A program made the translations under genes and the position numbers. A DNA stretch of 64,000 bases from Gnetum montanum (taxonomy: Eukaryota > Streptophyta > Gnetopsida > Gnetales > Gnetaceae), in NCBI GenBank assembly GCA_015680685.1, contig MNCI01034246.1, forward strand, positions 1 to 64,000. Direction: 5' to 3'. Below are positions 1 through 11,211 of the stretch, piece by piece. Position 1 is the first letter of the stretch. Each line of letters starts with the position of its first letter. The notes under the pieces were generated by a model that was not told where the DNA came from, did not search any database, and saw only the letters and a program-made list of their open reading frames with translations.

Positions 1-1930
1 ATTTGATTTTGAATGGATCGTATTAGAGAAAGTTATTTTAATTTAACTTAAAAGACATCAAAAAATTCTTGTGTCAAATATTACACAATTGGTAGAAGTT
101 TACTTTTTGATTTCTCTTCGCTTGATTCAATGCTAGAAATAATGACAAGTCCATGAGCATATTTCTTATGTTTCTTAAGATATTTTTTATACTAAGCAAA
201 ATCGATGAGACATTAATAGGCACACTTTCCTTGTTTTTCTATAATGTTATGAGAATCAATTAATGAATTCCATCTTTTCTAAGGATTGAACAAACATTCT
301 TATCTTCATCATAAATATTCTTGTTATCATAATTCCAAGATCTATTCAGTATGAAATCATCATTATCTATAGGAAGAATGTCATATTACACTTGATCTTT
401 GAAAGAACCAATCTAAATAGATAAGATTTACCTTTCCTTTACCTCTTTCAAATGATCTCTAGAGAGCTAATACATTCTATAAGGCTTAGGATAATAAATT
501 TTCTTTAATCCAAATCTAGCAATAATTTTTCAAGAAATAACATTCTCTTGAACACCTCCATCTATTAGGATGTGAATCCATTTGCCAGTAGAGAGTCATC
601 TAGCCTCAATTCTAAAGAACATTTTCCTTAAAGGATCTACACTATTATTGGAATTTCCTATAAATTAATTAATTTTAGCAATATCTTCATTCAAAGAAGC
701 ATTACGATTACTTCATTTCAAGACTCCCATTTCTCCAAAGTATGAAGTTCCTTACTCTTTGAAGAATTAGGTTTCTTCCATTTCCATTGCTTATGTTCTA
801 GATTTTCATAATTGAATCATTATACCCTAGAAGAATTATCATTTTCTTAAAATTTTCCTTTCTTGAAATCTTGACCTTCCTTAGTCTTATCTCTCTTTTC
901 ATGTAAACTTTTCTTAGCATTGTCTTTCTTCATTACTCATTTATCTCTCTATGAAGCCTTGGACTATTTACCTTTGAAATCCTCAAGACCTCTCTTGAAG
1001 CCTTAAAGTTTCCTTTTAATCTTAAGAATAAAATCAAAAGTCTCATTCAAGGTTGAGCTTTATAGAAGGTATGTTCTTGTCAAAGTTCCTTCTTTAATCC
1101 ATCTTGAAAGTTAGAATCTTGTTCATGTTCATTCCAATATACCTTCTCTTATTAAAAAGCTATGCAAAATTCCATGTAATATTCCTTGATACTTTATCCT
1201 CTTGACTTATATATTTTAAACTTCAAATAGCCTCTTTTCTAGGATGAGACTTTTCAAATCTTTACTTAAGCATGAATTACATGAAAAACTAATCTTTGAT
1301 AAGAGTGACATTACTTACCAAAAAATAATGGCTTTTCTTCTCTTACCATACTTGTTCCATATCTTGAAGCTTTATTTCAACATTTGATACATTTTGATAA
1401 TATTATACATATTCAAGCATAAAATATTTGTTATTCATCTTAAGCTAAGATTGAAAGGATTCAGTATCTTCCATTCCATTAAATGATTAAACTTCAACAT
1501 GAGGTATTCTAGAAGCCTATTTGAAAGATTTAGCAAAATCAAGCTTAATTCCTTCATCTTGATTCCTTTGAGGTCTTGAAGAAATTTCATTTTTTTCTTT
1601 CCTTGAAAAGATGAGTCCTTGAGATTTGTTCTTATCACTTAGAGCATGAAGAAACTCATGATCATATTTTTCATCCTTGCCAAAGTCTTCATTCTCATAA
1701 GGAATATCATCTTAAAGAGAAGACATGGAAGAATGTCCTAAAAAAGCCATGATGAATAGTTGCTTGAGTTATTTCCTTACCTAGATGCCTTTGATGAAGA
1801 AGCATGTTCTTTTTCCTCCTCTATCTTTTCAAGTTTCTCAACAATGAGCTTGAGAGCATTTCTCATGTTGTTTGTGTCTTTATTGAAAGCTTGAACTATC
1901 TTCTTTTTTGAAGCTATGATAACAATAACC
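1..1930 (-). pseudogene. Ty3/gypsy gag-protease remnant
   Basis: Translating the minus strand gives a broken gag followed by an aspartic protease. Gag starts near 1930 and has a lysine/glutamate-rich opening. At about 1500-1300 it carries the fold entry typical of plant gypsy gags, reading roughly VEVxSFNGMEDTESFQ, and continues to about 1080. The protease is near 640-230: its active-site segment reads LIDGGVQENVIS, against LIDSGS/TxNFIS in the family, so the catalytic triplet is DGG. A downstream segment reads NRSWNYDNKNIYDE, matching the LGRPWxYD block that ends such proteases. Stops and frame changes are frequent, so it is dead. RT would lie beyond the left edge of the window. The 5' leader of this element was probably cut by element A, with the remainder continuing after 15365. 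Clade not determined. Confidence 0.65.
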
Positions 1931-2095
1931 CAAAAAGATGAATTTTATAAAATTATACAAAAAGATGGAAAATATTGAGAAAATTTAAAATAATGAAACA
2001 AGGATTACAAAAATATTAGTGATAATGAGTTTAGTTATTTAAACATTACCTATTTCAAGTAAAAGGGTATTCAATTCTATAATGGCTTTCTACAT

Positions 2096-2994
2096 TGATG
2101 AGCAATGAGGTACCCCTACACCCAACCGTACGAATCACGAGCATCCACACGCGACTCTCTCAAATTTCACAGATTGCAAGCACTTATGTACACAGAATTC
2201 TAGCCAACAAAACCTTAGTTAGAATAGTCGTTCTTTTACCAACCTCACTTGTGATATTCTAAAGTGATGGTTGAGTGAGATTGAGGCAAATGATTTTTAT
2301 TAGTTTTCTTTTTATCTTTTAAGATCTGATTCTTCTAGTATAGGAAATGGAAAGTTGTATAATTTTGTGACTATTCTAATCAATTGCTTAACTCTCCCTA
2401 GCATAAGCAACTAATCCCATCTTTTGTGCATACCCTGAGCATACCCTAACCACTGTTGGGTTACTAGATGTTAAGCGTCACTAGGTTGCCAAGTGTCAGG
2501 TATATGTTCGAGATGGTCGTGCCTATGGTTCTTATAAACTATGAAAATGGTTGTAACCATAAAGCGATAATAATAAAGGACTTTCAAATGTTTAAAACAT
2601 CAAAATATTAAAGTGTTTTAATGCTTAAGTAATTAAATCCAAATGCTGCAAAGAATGTTCGAAAAGCTTGTCTTTATTTCCACTCACGCTAAATGGGCTT
2701 AGGTACATTAGTGCTCGAATAAAGAGCCGTACACCCTTCTTACTCTTGCTGTGGGAACTTGGAAAATATTCTAACTTGTACAGAAAAAAACTCCAAGAAC
2801 TTCACTATAATTAACTCAAAATAATGTCATAAATTCTATGGGTGCGCGCATATTTATAGCAAGAGATAGACTCTGCATTAACTGGGCTATGTTAATGCAT
2901 GCACGGATACATCGACGAGGTCATGTCATCGTGGCCACATCAATGAGGCTCCATTAACGTAGCCTAGTCGATGTATCAATTGAACACTTCATCA
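2096..2994 (-). repeat. Element A 3' LTR
   Basis: About 899 bp, repeated at 14470-15365 with scattered substitutions. On the minus strand it starts TGATGAAGTG and ends CTCATCA. A TATA-like TATAAATA lies at 2851-2858 (minus). Upstream of it, at about 2880-2985, is a cluster of related words (CATCGACG, TCATCG, GTCGATG) mixed with GGCC-containing spacers. The U5 end (about 2096-2140) is shared almost word for word with elements B, C and D. Confidence 0.9.
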
Positions 2995-3005
2995 TACCCC
3001 CATGA
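2995..3005 (-). promoter_or_regulatory. Element A polypurine tract
   Basis: Directly before the 3' LTR the minus strand reads TCATGGGGGTA, the plus-strand DNA primer site. The same G5-TA tract precedes the 3' LTRs of B, C and D. Confidence 0.75.
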
Positions 3006-3326
3006 CTATGTGGAAACTCATCCTCAAGTTTACTATAATTTGAAATGTATGAAGTTATTACAGCACACATGACAAGACACATCTACATAAAGATTGACTC
3101 TATCGACATACCAAGTGCCTGAGTGTACAGAAAAATAAATTACAAAATTTTGGTGTTCAGAGACAAAATTGAACACCCTGACAGTAATGAATTCTCCACC
3201 ATGCCGAAAATGCTAAAGTTGCTGGAGAAGGTCACATTGTCCCTAGTCGTAGTGGTTTTGATGGGCTTTCACCAGCTTCTAGTGCATGTGGTAGTCGAGG
3301 CGTTGATGATGGTTGCCCTACAACAG

Positions 3327-6080
3327 CTATGACTTTTGAAGGTAATAAAAAAATGCTTCCAAAAATGCCCTCATTTTATCCTTCTTGCTTCTGGGATTGT
3401 TCACCATGCATGCAGCTTTGCCAATGTGTGCCAGAATAGGAACATCCCAAGGACATGGAAATGTAAGAAAAAGTTCCTTCAAATTGACAAACCAAGTAGC
3501 GAACTATTTTCGTTCGATATCGAACACTCAGATCAATGTCTACAGCTACTAGTAATCATTCATTTATCAAGAGAAGTTCTCTGCAACAGCACATTTTCCT
3601 TCAAAATGGATGCGGAGAACTTCAAGTTCTACATTTGCTGTTTCTAACTTTTGTTTTGTTTCTTTATGCACTTGGAACTCGCCCTTGTATAAAGAATACA
3701 AGGTGGCCACTTTCTTTTCTAGGTCAAACCATGACCTTCCAGCTATCAACATAGCTAGGTTTGGATAATGGAGATTGACTAATTCCATGTATTCTGTCAT
3801 CTCTTCAATTTACAGCTCGTTGAGATAGATCTCAGCTTGGTTGTAGGCATTCAATCCATCGAAGATGGGTTGCCATACCTCGTCTCCTTCCTTGAGCTGT
3901 TGGAGTACTTGGTTCATCTTAGCCGTTATGACTTGAATCTCTTTTTCATTAACTTTATTTTGTAATCCCACTTAGTCCCTATAATTATTTTTTACTTGTT
4001 CAAACTTAAGGGCCTCATTTTTCCAAGCGATGATTTCAATAGCTGATTTTTTTCACAAGGCTCGAACTTACTCCATGGAAAGATTACCATTTTTAGCTAT
4101 CAATCTCCTTACATTAGTGTTTACCCTAGCTAGCTCCTTCTACTATTGATGGATAAAATCTTTCATGTGTTGATTTTCAACACCAACATTGCAGAGGCGA
4201 TGAACTTCTGCGGTCAACATAACATTCTCCCAGCGAACCTCTGCCAAGTCCTTGTTTAGATGATAAGAATGGATGTCTATTAAGGACTTGTCAAAGATTG
4301 TCAACTCTCACTTGTTCTCAACCATCCAAATTTTGGTTTGAAGCTATTGAAAAGCTTCATCCTTGGTGAGTTCACGGTTGAGAAGAGTTGGATTAGCAAG
4401 TTGGACCCTTAGTTGGGCAACTTTCATAGCCAAGCGTTGATGATCGCCCTAGGCTACTTCAAGTTGCTTCTTCAAAATGAGGCACTTACCCCTTGTTGAG
4501 AGTATCTCCAACTAGGTTATAGTGATGTTTTCCCAAAGATCAAAAACATTCAGAAGAAGTTGCCTAGTTCCCACTAGTCAGTCCAACAACTCTTCATGTT
4601 GGGCTACATTGATTCTGCTACGTTGAGTTTCTACAAATGTTTGTACATCTCCAAGTCCATGTACATCTGGTATAGGCTCCGTAGGTGCATTAAGGATTCT
4701 AATAATTATGTCAGCAATCACTTCTACCACAACTTCTTATCCCTAGTGTTGCATTACCAAGATAGTTGTCCCTTTTCCATCCTCCAAGCACACTGAGAAA
4801 GTAGCAGCATTTCCTAAAATTTTAGGAAATAATTGTTGGGTGGACACCATTACTTCTTGGATACTAGTGTTTGTTCTTGTAGGAACTTGTGTTCATGCGA
4901 CAAAAAACATCGACCTTGCTTTCTCTAGCAGACTCACTAATCAAGCCACTTGTTCAAGATGGCTCATTATAGGGCAATAGACCAAAGGGCCTTCTCCACC
5001 ACTAATTGCTACTGATTGCTCCTGTTGGATCAAGAGTGATTTTCAGATCTTACGTATGTGTTCTGTGATCATCTACAAGCCTGACCTTGTTGTTTGTGTA
5101 GGTGGTGGAGGTGGTTGTTTCTCTTCCCTTAGTTGTGTGGTAGCAGGAGTCTTGTCTTTTATCATTTCTTGCCATGAGGCAATTGGGACATGATACAATG
5201 TATCATTGGCATATTGTGCTATCCCTGCCCATTTGCAAAAATTTTTGATTAGGTAGGGAAAGGGTAGATCTCACCTTACCCATTCGTTTTTAGAAAATAT
5301 TTTCTGAATTTTAAAGAAAAGAAACTATGGAAGGTTAATGGGAAACTTTTTTCTTAGAGAAACACATGCACGAGCAGAGAAAGTAGTGATATTTCTAGGT
5401 CTTACCATTAGATTCAAGTGGTAAGACACAATTTTTGAGTAAACCCTCTCTATGGTGTTAGTGTGCCAAACTCCTTACGTTCTACCCCATAGCATCGCCT
5501 GATCCACTCCCCTTTTACTTTAGGGTCTACTTGTTTGGGAATCTCTACCACATCAGCTTCGATCTTTGGCAACCCAAGAGCTTATGTAATTACTTTTGCA
5601 AAGTAAGATACATGAATGTCTTTGATTCTTACTCTGGACCCCGGTTGCCAATTTGTCTAGAAGAGATAAGTTTCTCCTAGGTACCATTCAACACTGATTG
5701 GCCACATAGGAAAATTTTGTAGTTAAGTTTTGACTTCTTCTGATGCATTTTCTAGAAATGGTCAGAAGTTTAACTCCTGAAGGACCATTCGTTGTAGCTC
5801 CCTTAGCTTGATAACATCAATACAAACCTAGGTTAGGGTGACCTTAAGCCATGGCGCTACCACTAGAGTCTTGTCCCTTCGCGATTGTTTGTTGGGGATG
5901 TCCTCTTCAGGAATCTAACAAATAGATTCCATGTCAAGTCCTTTGCGGAGGGGGCTAGTTGTGTGTGAGCTCTCGCATGCTCTTAAGGTCGTGTGCCTCA
6001 TCCTCTTCCCATTCTAGGTCGCTTGTCCCTTGGTTGGGATGGTCCTTCTCCCCTTGGATGCCTCGGTTTTTAGGTGCCAT
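3327..6080 (-). pseudogene. Element A third ORF (unknown accessory protein)
   Basis: One reading frame runs from an ATG at 6080 (protein start MAPKNRGIQG) to a TAG at 3329-3327, 918 codons, crossed by stops but with no net frameshift. It is homologous to the third ORF of element D (56266-58950): both start MAPK and share a globular segment around WYLGETYxFxxN (near 5650 here). The C-terminal half is rich in Glu, Lys, Leu and Gln and probably coiled coil, including the segment NLAMLIAGRSWFDLEKK near 3750. I see no signal peptide or membrane segment, so an envelope-like role is not supported. Position downstream of integrase matches the extra ORFs of Athila/Tat elements. Function unknown. The base before the ATG context reads ATTGCAA where D has ATTGCAG, a possible lost splice acceptor. 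Confidence 0.7.
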
Positions 6081-6540
6081 TTGCAATCACAACATAACCA
6101 TGAATTATAATGTGTATAAGTTGCTCAAAATTGCATTCATACAACTTCTCATTTTCACCAAGCTATGACACTGACATGTGCATCCTGTTATGTTCTCTGA
6201 AGTGTGGTTGAGGGATTAGAAAAAAATAATAAAGCATGATGAGTTTCAATTTGTAATTATTTTGTTGTTTGCTTTGTTTTCTGTCCCATAAGAGGTGTTA
6301 AGGCTTTGATAATCATTATAATCTGGTAATCATAATAATCATTGACCTTCCCCACTCCCACTCCCCCCCCCTCCACAATGTATAGCATACCTCCGGTAGT
6401 GAAAGGGTTGAAAGAATGGTTGGATTGGGACATGCGATGGACACATTTGGTGCTCAGAAAGATGACTTGACATAGAAAAATGGAAAATCTCCCGTAGCTT
6501 TATGAAGAAATGGACAAGTTTCAAAGGTGCAACATGGGTA

Positions 6541-6660
6541 TATATTATATTTTTATCTTGCATCGACGGGGCCACATGAATGAGGCTACGTAAATGTAGG
6601 TGGGTGTGTATACGGGGCCTAGTTGATGCAGTTGTTCGATGGGGTTGACCAACATTGAGT
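6541..6660 (-). promoter_or_regulatory. Internal U3-like promoter block of element A
   Basis: On the plus strand this block reads an AT-rich TATATTATA (6541-6549), then CATCGACGGGGCCACATGAA (6561-6580) and further on GTATACGGGGCCTAGTTGAT. These words match the U3 of the LTRs of A and especially B (CGTCGATGGGGCCACGTCAA and GTATACAAGGCCTAGTCGAC). Read on the minus strand, motif cluster then TATA-like box point at the third ORF, whose ATG is about 460 bp downstream. No LTR ends or U5 sequence are nearby, so it is not an obvious solo LTR. An equivalent block sits at the same place in element D. Promoter activity is inferred. Confidence 0.55.
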
Positions 6661-8600
6661 AATCAATTAAAAGTCCAAAGTTGTGAATTGTAGCACAACA
6701 CTAGGGGGATTCAAGAACTTCAAGACAAAAGAACAATATGAGAGAAAAAGGAAGAAAAATTGTGATCAAAGGAAGAGTCAAAATTAGGAGAATATCAAAG
6801 TATGGAACTTGGTGGATGAAGGGCCATGTGATGGGTAGCACAGAAATGATTAACCAACTATTTTAAAGGGATAGGAGATTAACAAATAGAACCAAAGGAT
6901 ATGCAAGTGGGTCCTCCCCATAGCAGGCAATAGCCTCAATAGCCCTTGCACATCGTCAACATAGGATTCTATGGGCCCTGTAGTTAATTAATGGTGACTG
7001 CAAGTTAATACTCACATCCATGAGAACCAACTGAAGAATTAGAAGTTCTAGCAAAGTATGGAAAACGTTAAAAACATAAAATTGTTAGTGAGGTGAGTAA
7101 TGGGAAGCAAATGATGGAGAGAAGAGGAAGTGAAATGGAATTCCTAAGTTTGGTCACATGAAATCCCTTATGAAGTGTGTGATTAAGTGACCTAGTAGGA
7201 TCCATCTTCAGTCCAGATGAAAAACCAGCATGCACAGACACATCACATTAACATTCAAAGACTAGTCAATTCCCTTGAGGCACAAAAATGCTCCCACAAA
7301 TAACCACCACTCCAACATGAGTGAGAGATAGGAAGTAAAAAAGTGGCTATGTTAGAGGAGACAAAAAAAGTCCCATAACTAGTTCTTGTACCCTATTATA
7401 GGTGGTCTAAGGGGTGTGCTTTGAATTCCCATGTTTTGTTTTGTTTTTTTTCTATGGGAACCACACCATGCAAAGAGCCATGCAGTTTTGCATGCATTTT
7501 GTCCAAGGGGTGTGCTTTGAATGCTTATGTTTTATTTTTTTTTGAATGATGACAACCACACTGTGCAAGGATAAATTTCCATTTAACTTCCTGTTATGAG
7601 AGGATATGGAGTGGTAAGAAGTTTGTGAGGACACACGCTCACATACAAGAGAATAGAAAAGTACGAAGGATGTTTCATTCTCCTTGAGGTCACACCTTGT
7701 TCAAACTGTTGGATCTGCCTCAAGTTCGGAAACTACGCAAGTCACAAATTGATTAAAGTTTTTTTTAATTGAAAGGGATTTGCATGTTTCCAAAATAAGG
7801 AAAACCATGGAGTTGGTGGATGGATGGATGATGTGGACTCACTACTTGTTACATGAAATGAAAGTAGAATGTGACTTCCTAGAACAACAATGCTAAGGTA
7901 GGAGCTAGATAGAATTGGTGGATGATATCATGCAAACCATTTAAAAGAGAATCAATCACATCAATACATCCTACAATAATAAGATAGCTTATTAATGAAA
8001 AGTATAAGACAATCGAAGCATAAGTATGTATATACAGATAGAAATAATTAAAGAAAGAAAGAAAAAGTAAGTAAGAATGATCAAATGTACTAACGATGTT
8101 GTAAAACAAAAAGGTGTAGAAAAAAGACCTTCAAAAACAACTTAGGAGCCCATACAGGTTGTTAGCATGAATGGTTGTCTCCCCCATGACTGAGCTGGGA
8201 AGAGGAGATCTGGAAAATGGAACAAGGTGGACTATGCGATGAGAAGGTAGTAACATTGGTTCAGTGGAATTCATGGAAGGGTTTTAATTGTTGCATATTA
8301 ACTAACTATGGTTTTGTGGGATCCTCAAGTTTGTGTATAAGTAGGACCCCAGACAGAAAGGTTTCATAAAAAATATGTTTGAAACTTAGTATGTTGCGGT
8401 ACATATGTGGGGTTCCAGTAGAGTACCTTATCTTCACATTAAAATGTTACCTTTTGAATCCTAAGATCATGATATACTTTATTATAGGCCTTGTGCATTT
8501 CATTTGATGATAGGGCTACTAGTCGATTCTCATGTAGCACATTCAAGTTGATGAGTTGTTCTCATTGTGCTAGTGATAAGTCAAGACCCAAGTCACTAGT
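6661..8600 (-). other. Noncoding spacer of element A between integrase and third ORF
   Basis: About 2 kb without a supported gene. Parts of it match element C: the stretch at about 7380-7480 aligns, on the minus strand, with 48940-49050 of C. This shows that C is related to A with pol removed. Confidence 0.6.
7405..7575. repeat. Imperfect tandem duplication, ~95-100 bp unit
   Basis: The phrase AAGGGGTGTGCTTTGAAT occurs at about 7409 and again at about 7506. Each is followed by a T-rich run and by ACCACACxxTGCAA. The second copy has diverged. Element C carries a single copy, so the duplication is specific to A. Confidence 0.7.
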
Positions 8601-9512
8601 GGTAGATAGAGTTTGGGGTTATTCTTGAATTGGAAGTTTTGGTAGTTTCCCGTACACTAACTTATAAGGAGAGTACTCGATAGGAAGTTTCCATGTTGAG
8701 CAATAGGCCCAGAGGGCATTATTAAGTTTTGTACTCCAATCCCTCCTATGTTTGCTAATGGTCGTAGTTAGGATCTTTGTATTCTCCCTATTTGTGACTT
8801 TGACTTACCCATTAGCTTGGGGGTGATAGGGTGTTGTAAATTTATGTTCAACCCCCAAGTGCTACATGAGTTTATGAAAAGTATTACTCATAAAGTGAGT
8901 TCCATTATTTGAAATGAGTGCACGTGGCATCCCAAACCTATTCACAATTTTCTATTGAACAAACAGTGCTACGATAGTTGAGGAATAGTCAGTGATGATT
9001 GCTGCCTCTGCCCACTTGGTACAGTAGTCTACTGCGACAATGATATATGCCTTTTCATTGGACATGGATGTGATGGGACCCATGAAGTTGATGCCCCAAA
9101 TATCGAAGGGTTATAGTCGCTGGATCCACTGTTGAGGTCCCTCCATTTGTGTTGTCATCCCATCATCTCGTTGACATTGTTCACAAGAGTGGATGAACCA
9201 TTAAGCATCTCTGAAGAGTGTAGGCCAGTAATACCCTACAAGTAGGATCTTAATGGCTGTGCACCATTTGGCATAGTGATCTCCACAAGGACCTTTATGA
9301 GCATCTTGAAGGACACGTAGTTTATCCTTTTTAAGGATGCACCATCGAACCAAGCCATCTGCACACATCTTGTAAAGGTGTCCATTGATTTCCATGAAGT
9401 GCTTAGCCTTGTGAAGAAACTGTTGCTTCTTCCGATGATCCCACTCCTTTAGTAACTCTTGTGTTAGAAGATAGGTTAGGATGTTGCTGAACCAAGTTGA
9501 TCCTGTGAGCAT
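8600..9512 (-). pseudogene. Element A integrase
   Basis: The minus-strand translation gives the zinc-binding N-terminus (9512-9201; HKGPCGDHYAKW, then GYYWPTLFRDA) followed by the catalytic core (FDIWGINFMGP near 9090, ISNNGTHF near 8905, PYHPQANG near 8820) and the downstream DWSxxLNxALWAY block. Integrase joins element cDNA to host DNA with a D,D,E triad. Here the first Asp is Asn (codon at 9087-9089), the second is Asn (8907-8909), and the Glu is Lys (8799-8801), all G-to-A changes on the coding strand. A CAA-to-TAA stop lies next to the last. The family likeness to Athila/Tat integrases is strong; the copy is dead. Confidence 0.85.
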
Positions 9513-9599
9513 TTCCTTGGCAATTGCTCCAGTGAAGAGGAGTTCATCTGGGAATTGGTCGGAGAGTGGCTCCTCCTCCTCTACACTTTCTCATCATAA

Positions 9600-11211
9600 C
9601 CAACATAAGTGGTTAGCAACCACATTCTCAGTTTCCTTTTTTTCTACCATAATAAGATTGAATTCTTGAAGGATCATGAGCCACCATATAATATGGGGAC
9701 TCACCATTGGTTTTTTCATAAGGAACTGGATGGCACTATGGTTAGTATGTACAAACACCTTGTATTCGAGCACATACTATCGAAAATTTTCCAAGGTGAA
9801 CACCACTGCCATTAATTCTTTTTCGGTGGTGGTGTAATTGAACTGAGCACCCATAATGCTTCAGCTTGCACAATGGATGTAATATGGATGTCTTTGGTCA
9901 TCCAACTATGTGAGCATGACTCCCAATGCATAATTAGATGCATCCTTCATGATGTGAAATGGTCTAGACTATTTAGGTGCCCGTAGAATTGGAGTCTCTA
10001 TGAATTTTTGTTTTAGTGTTTGGAATGCAGACTCACATTTCCTAGTCCAGACAAATGGAGCTTCCTTCTTCGTTAGTTCCACCAATGGCTTGGTGATCTT
10101 CGAGAAATTCTTGATGAAGCATTGGTAATAACCTATGTGTCTAAGGAATGAATGAACATCTTTTACAGTGCCTAGCTAACTAGTGATTCCTTGGATAACT
10201 CTGATTTTTTCATAATCTACACTAATCCTTGCTTGTGAAATTCGATGCCTTAGAATAATGCCCTCTTGGACCATCAAGTGGCTCTTTTGTCAGTTGAGCC
10301 GTAAATTAGTTTCCACACATCTTTTTAAAACTTACTCAAGGAGGTCCAAGGCTTGTTCAAACATTGTTCCATAGGTAGAGAAGTCATCCATGAAAACTTA
10401 TACTCCATTGCCAATTTGTTGCTGAAAGATGCTGAGGACGAGATGTTGAAAGGTTGGCAGGCACATTGCATAGGCCAAAGGGCATCTTCTTATATGCAAA
10501 AGTCCCCCAGGGACTTGTAAATGTTGTCTTGGCTTGGTCATTGGACGCAATTTGGATTTGGTTATAGCCACTATAAACATCCAAAAAGCTATAGTAACAA
10601 TGCCTTGCAATAGTATCCAACACTTGATCCACAAAAAAAAGTGGGAAGTGATCATTGAAGGTTGCCATATTTAGTAATCGAAAATCTATACAAACTCTCC
10701 ATTTTCCACCCTTCTTTGCCATAATAATGAATGGGATGAGCCATTTGCTATCCACAATGGAATAGATGAACCCTGCTTTCAGCAATTGTTCAATTTCATC
10801 TTTGACAATTTGCTTCAGTTTGGGGTTCAATCGTCTTTGTGGCTATCATTGTGGCTTTATGGAGGGGTCAATATAAATCTGATGTTGGCATACCCTAGGG
10901 TCAACTCCTATTATTTTAGGATATGACCATGCAAAAGAAGCCACCCATTTGTTCACCATCTTTAGTAATCTATTCTTTTGTTTAGGAGCAAGAGTGGCAT
11001 TGATGATTATCGGCTTTCCATTTTGCAAGAATGCATATTCCAAATTGGCCGGTAAGGTTTTTAGTTCCATGGGTTCTTGTTTAAAGCTTTTAGGGATTTG
11101 TAGCTTTCCCCAATCATCACTATCATCAATAGTGGAGACTTGTTGATGGACCTTTTCCAATTCATCCATGCTTTCTATATAGGCATATACAAGGCCCTCA
11201 GATTGTTCCAT
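9600..11211 (-). pseudogene. Element A reverse transcriptase and RNase H
   Basis: Minus strand. The segment 11211-10846 is the linker preceding RT and ends in the IDPSIKPQ-type sequence. RT runs from about 10830, with SDSKW-like SIVDSKW, KKGGKWRVCIDFRLLN, the HFPLFFVDQVLD and YSFLDVYSGYNQI blocks, and FAYKKMPFGLCNVPA. A frame change near 10430 separates these from the catalytic box FMDD at 10383-10394, which survives in another frame. The RNase H part follows around 9870-9650 (YTTTEKELMAVVF, then FLMKKP). RT copies the element RNA and RNase H removes the template. The blocks are those of Athila/Tat elements. The frame change and several stops make it non-functional. Confidence 0.88.

Noticed and set aside
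3327-6080. Third ORF as a retroviral-type envelope gene
   Set aside because: Position fits, but I see no signal peptide, membrane segment or cysteine pattern; the C-terminal half looks coiled coil.
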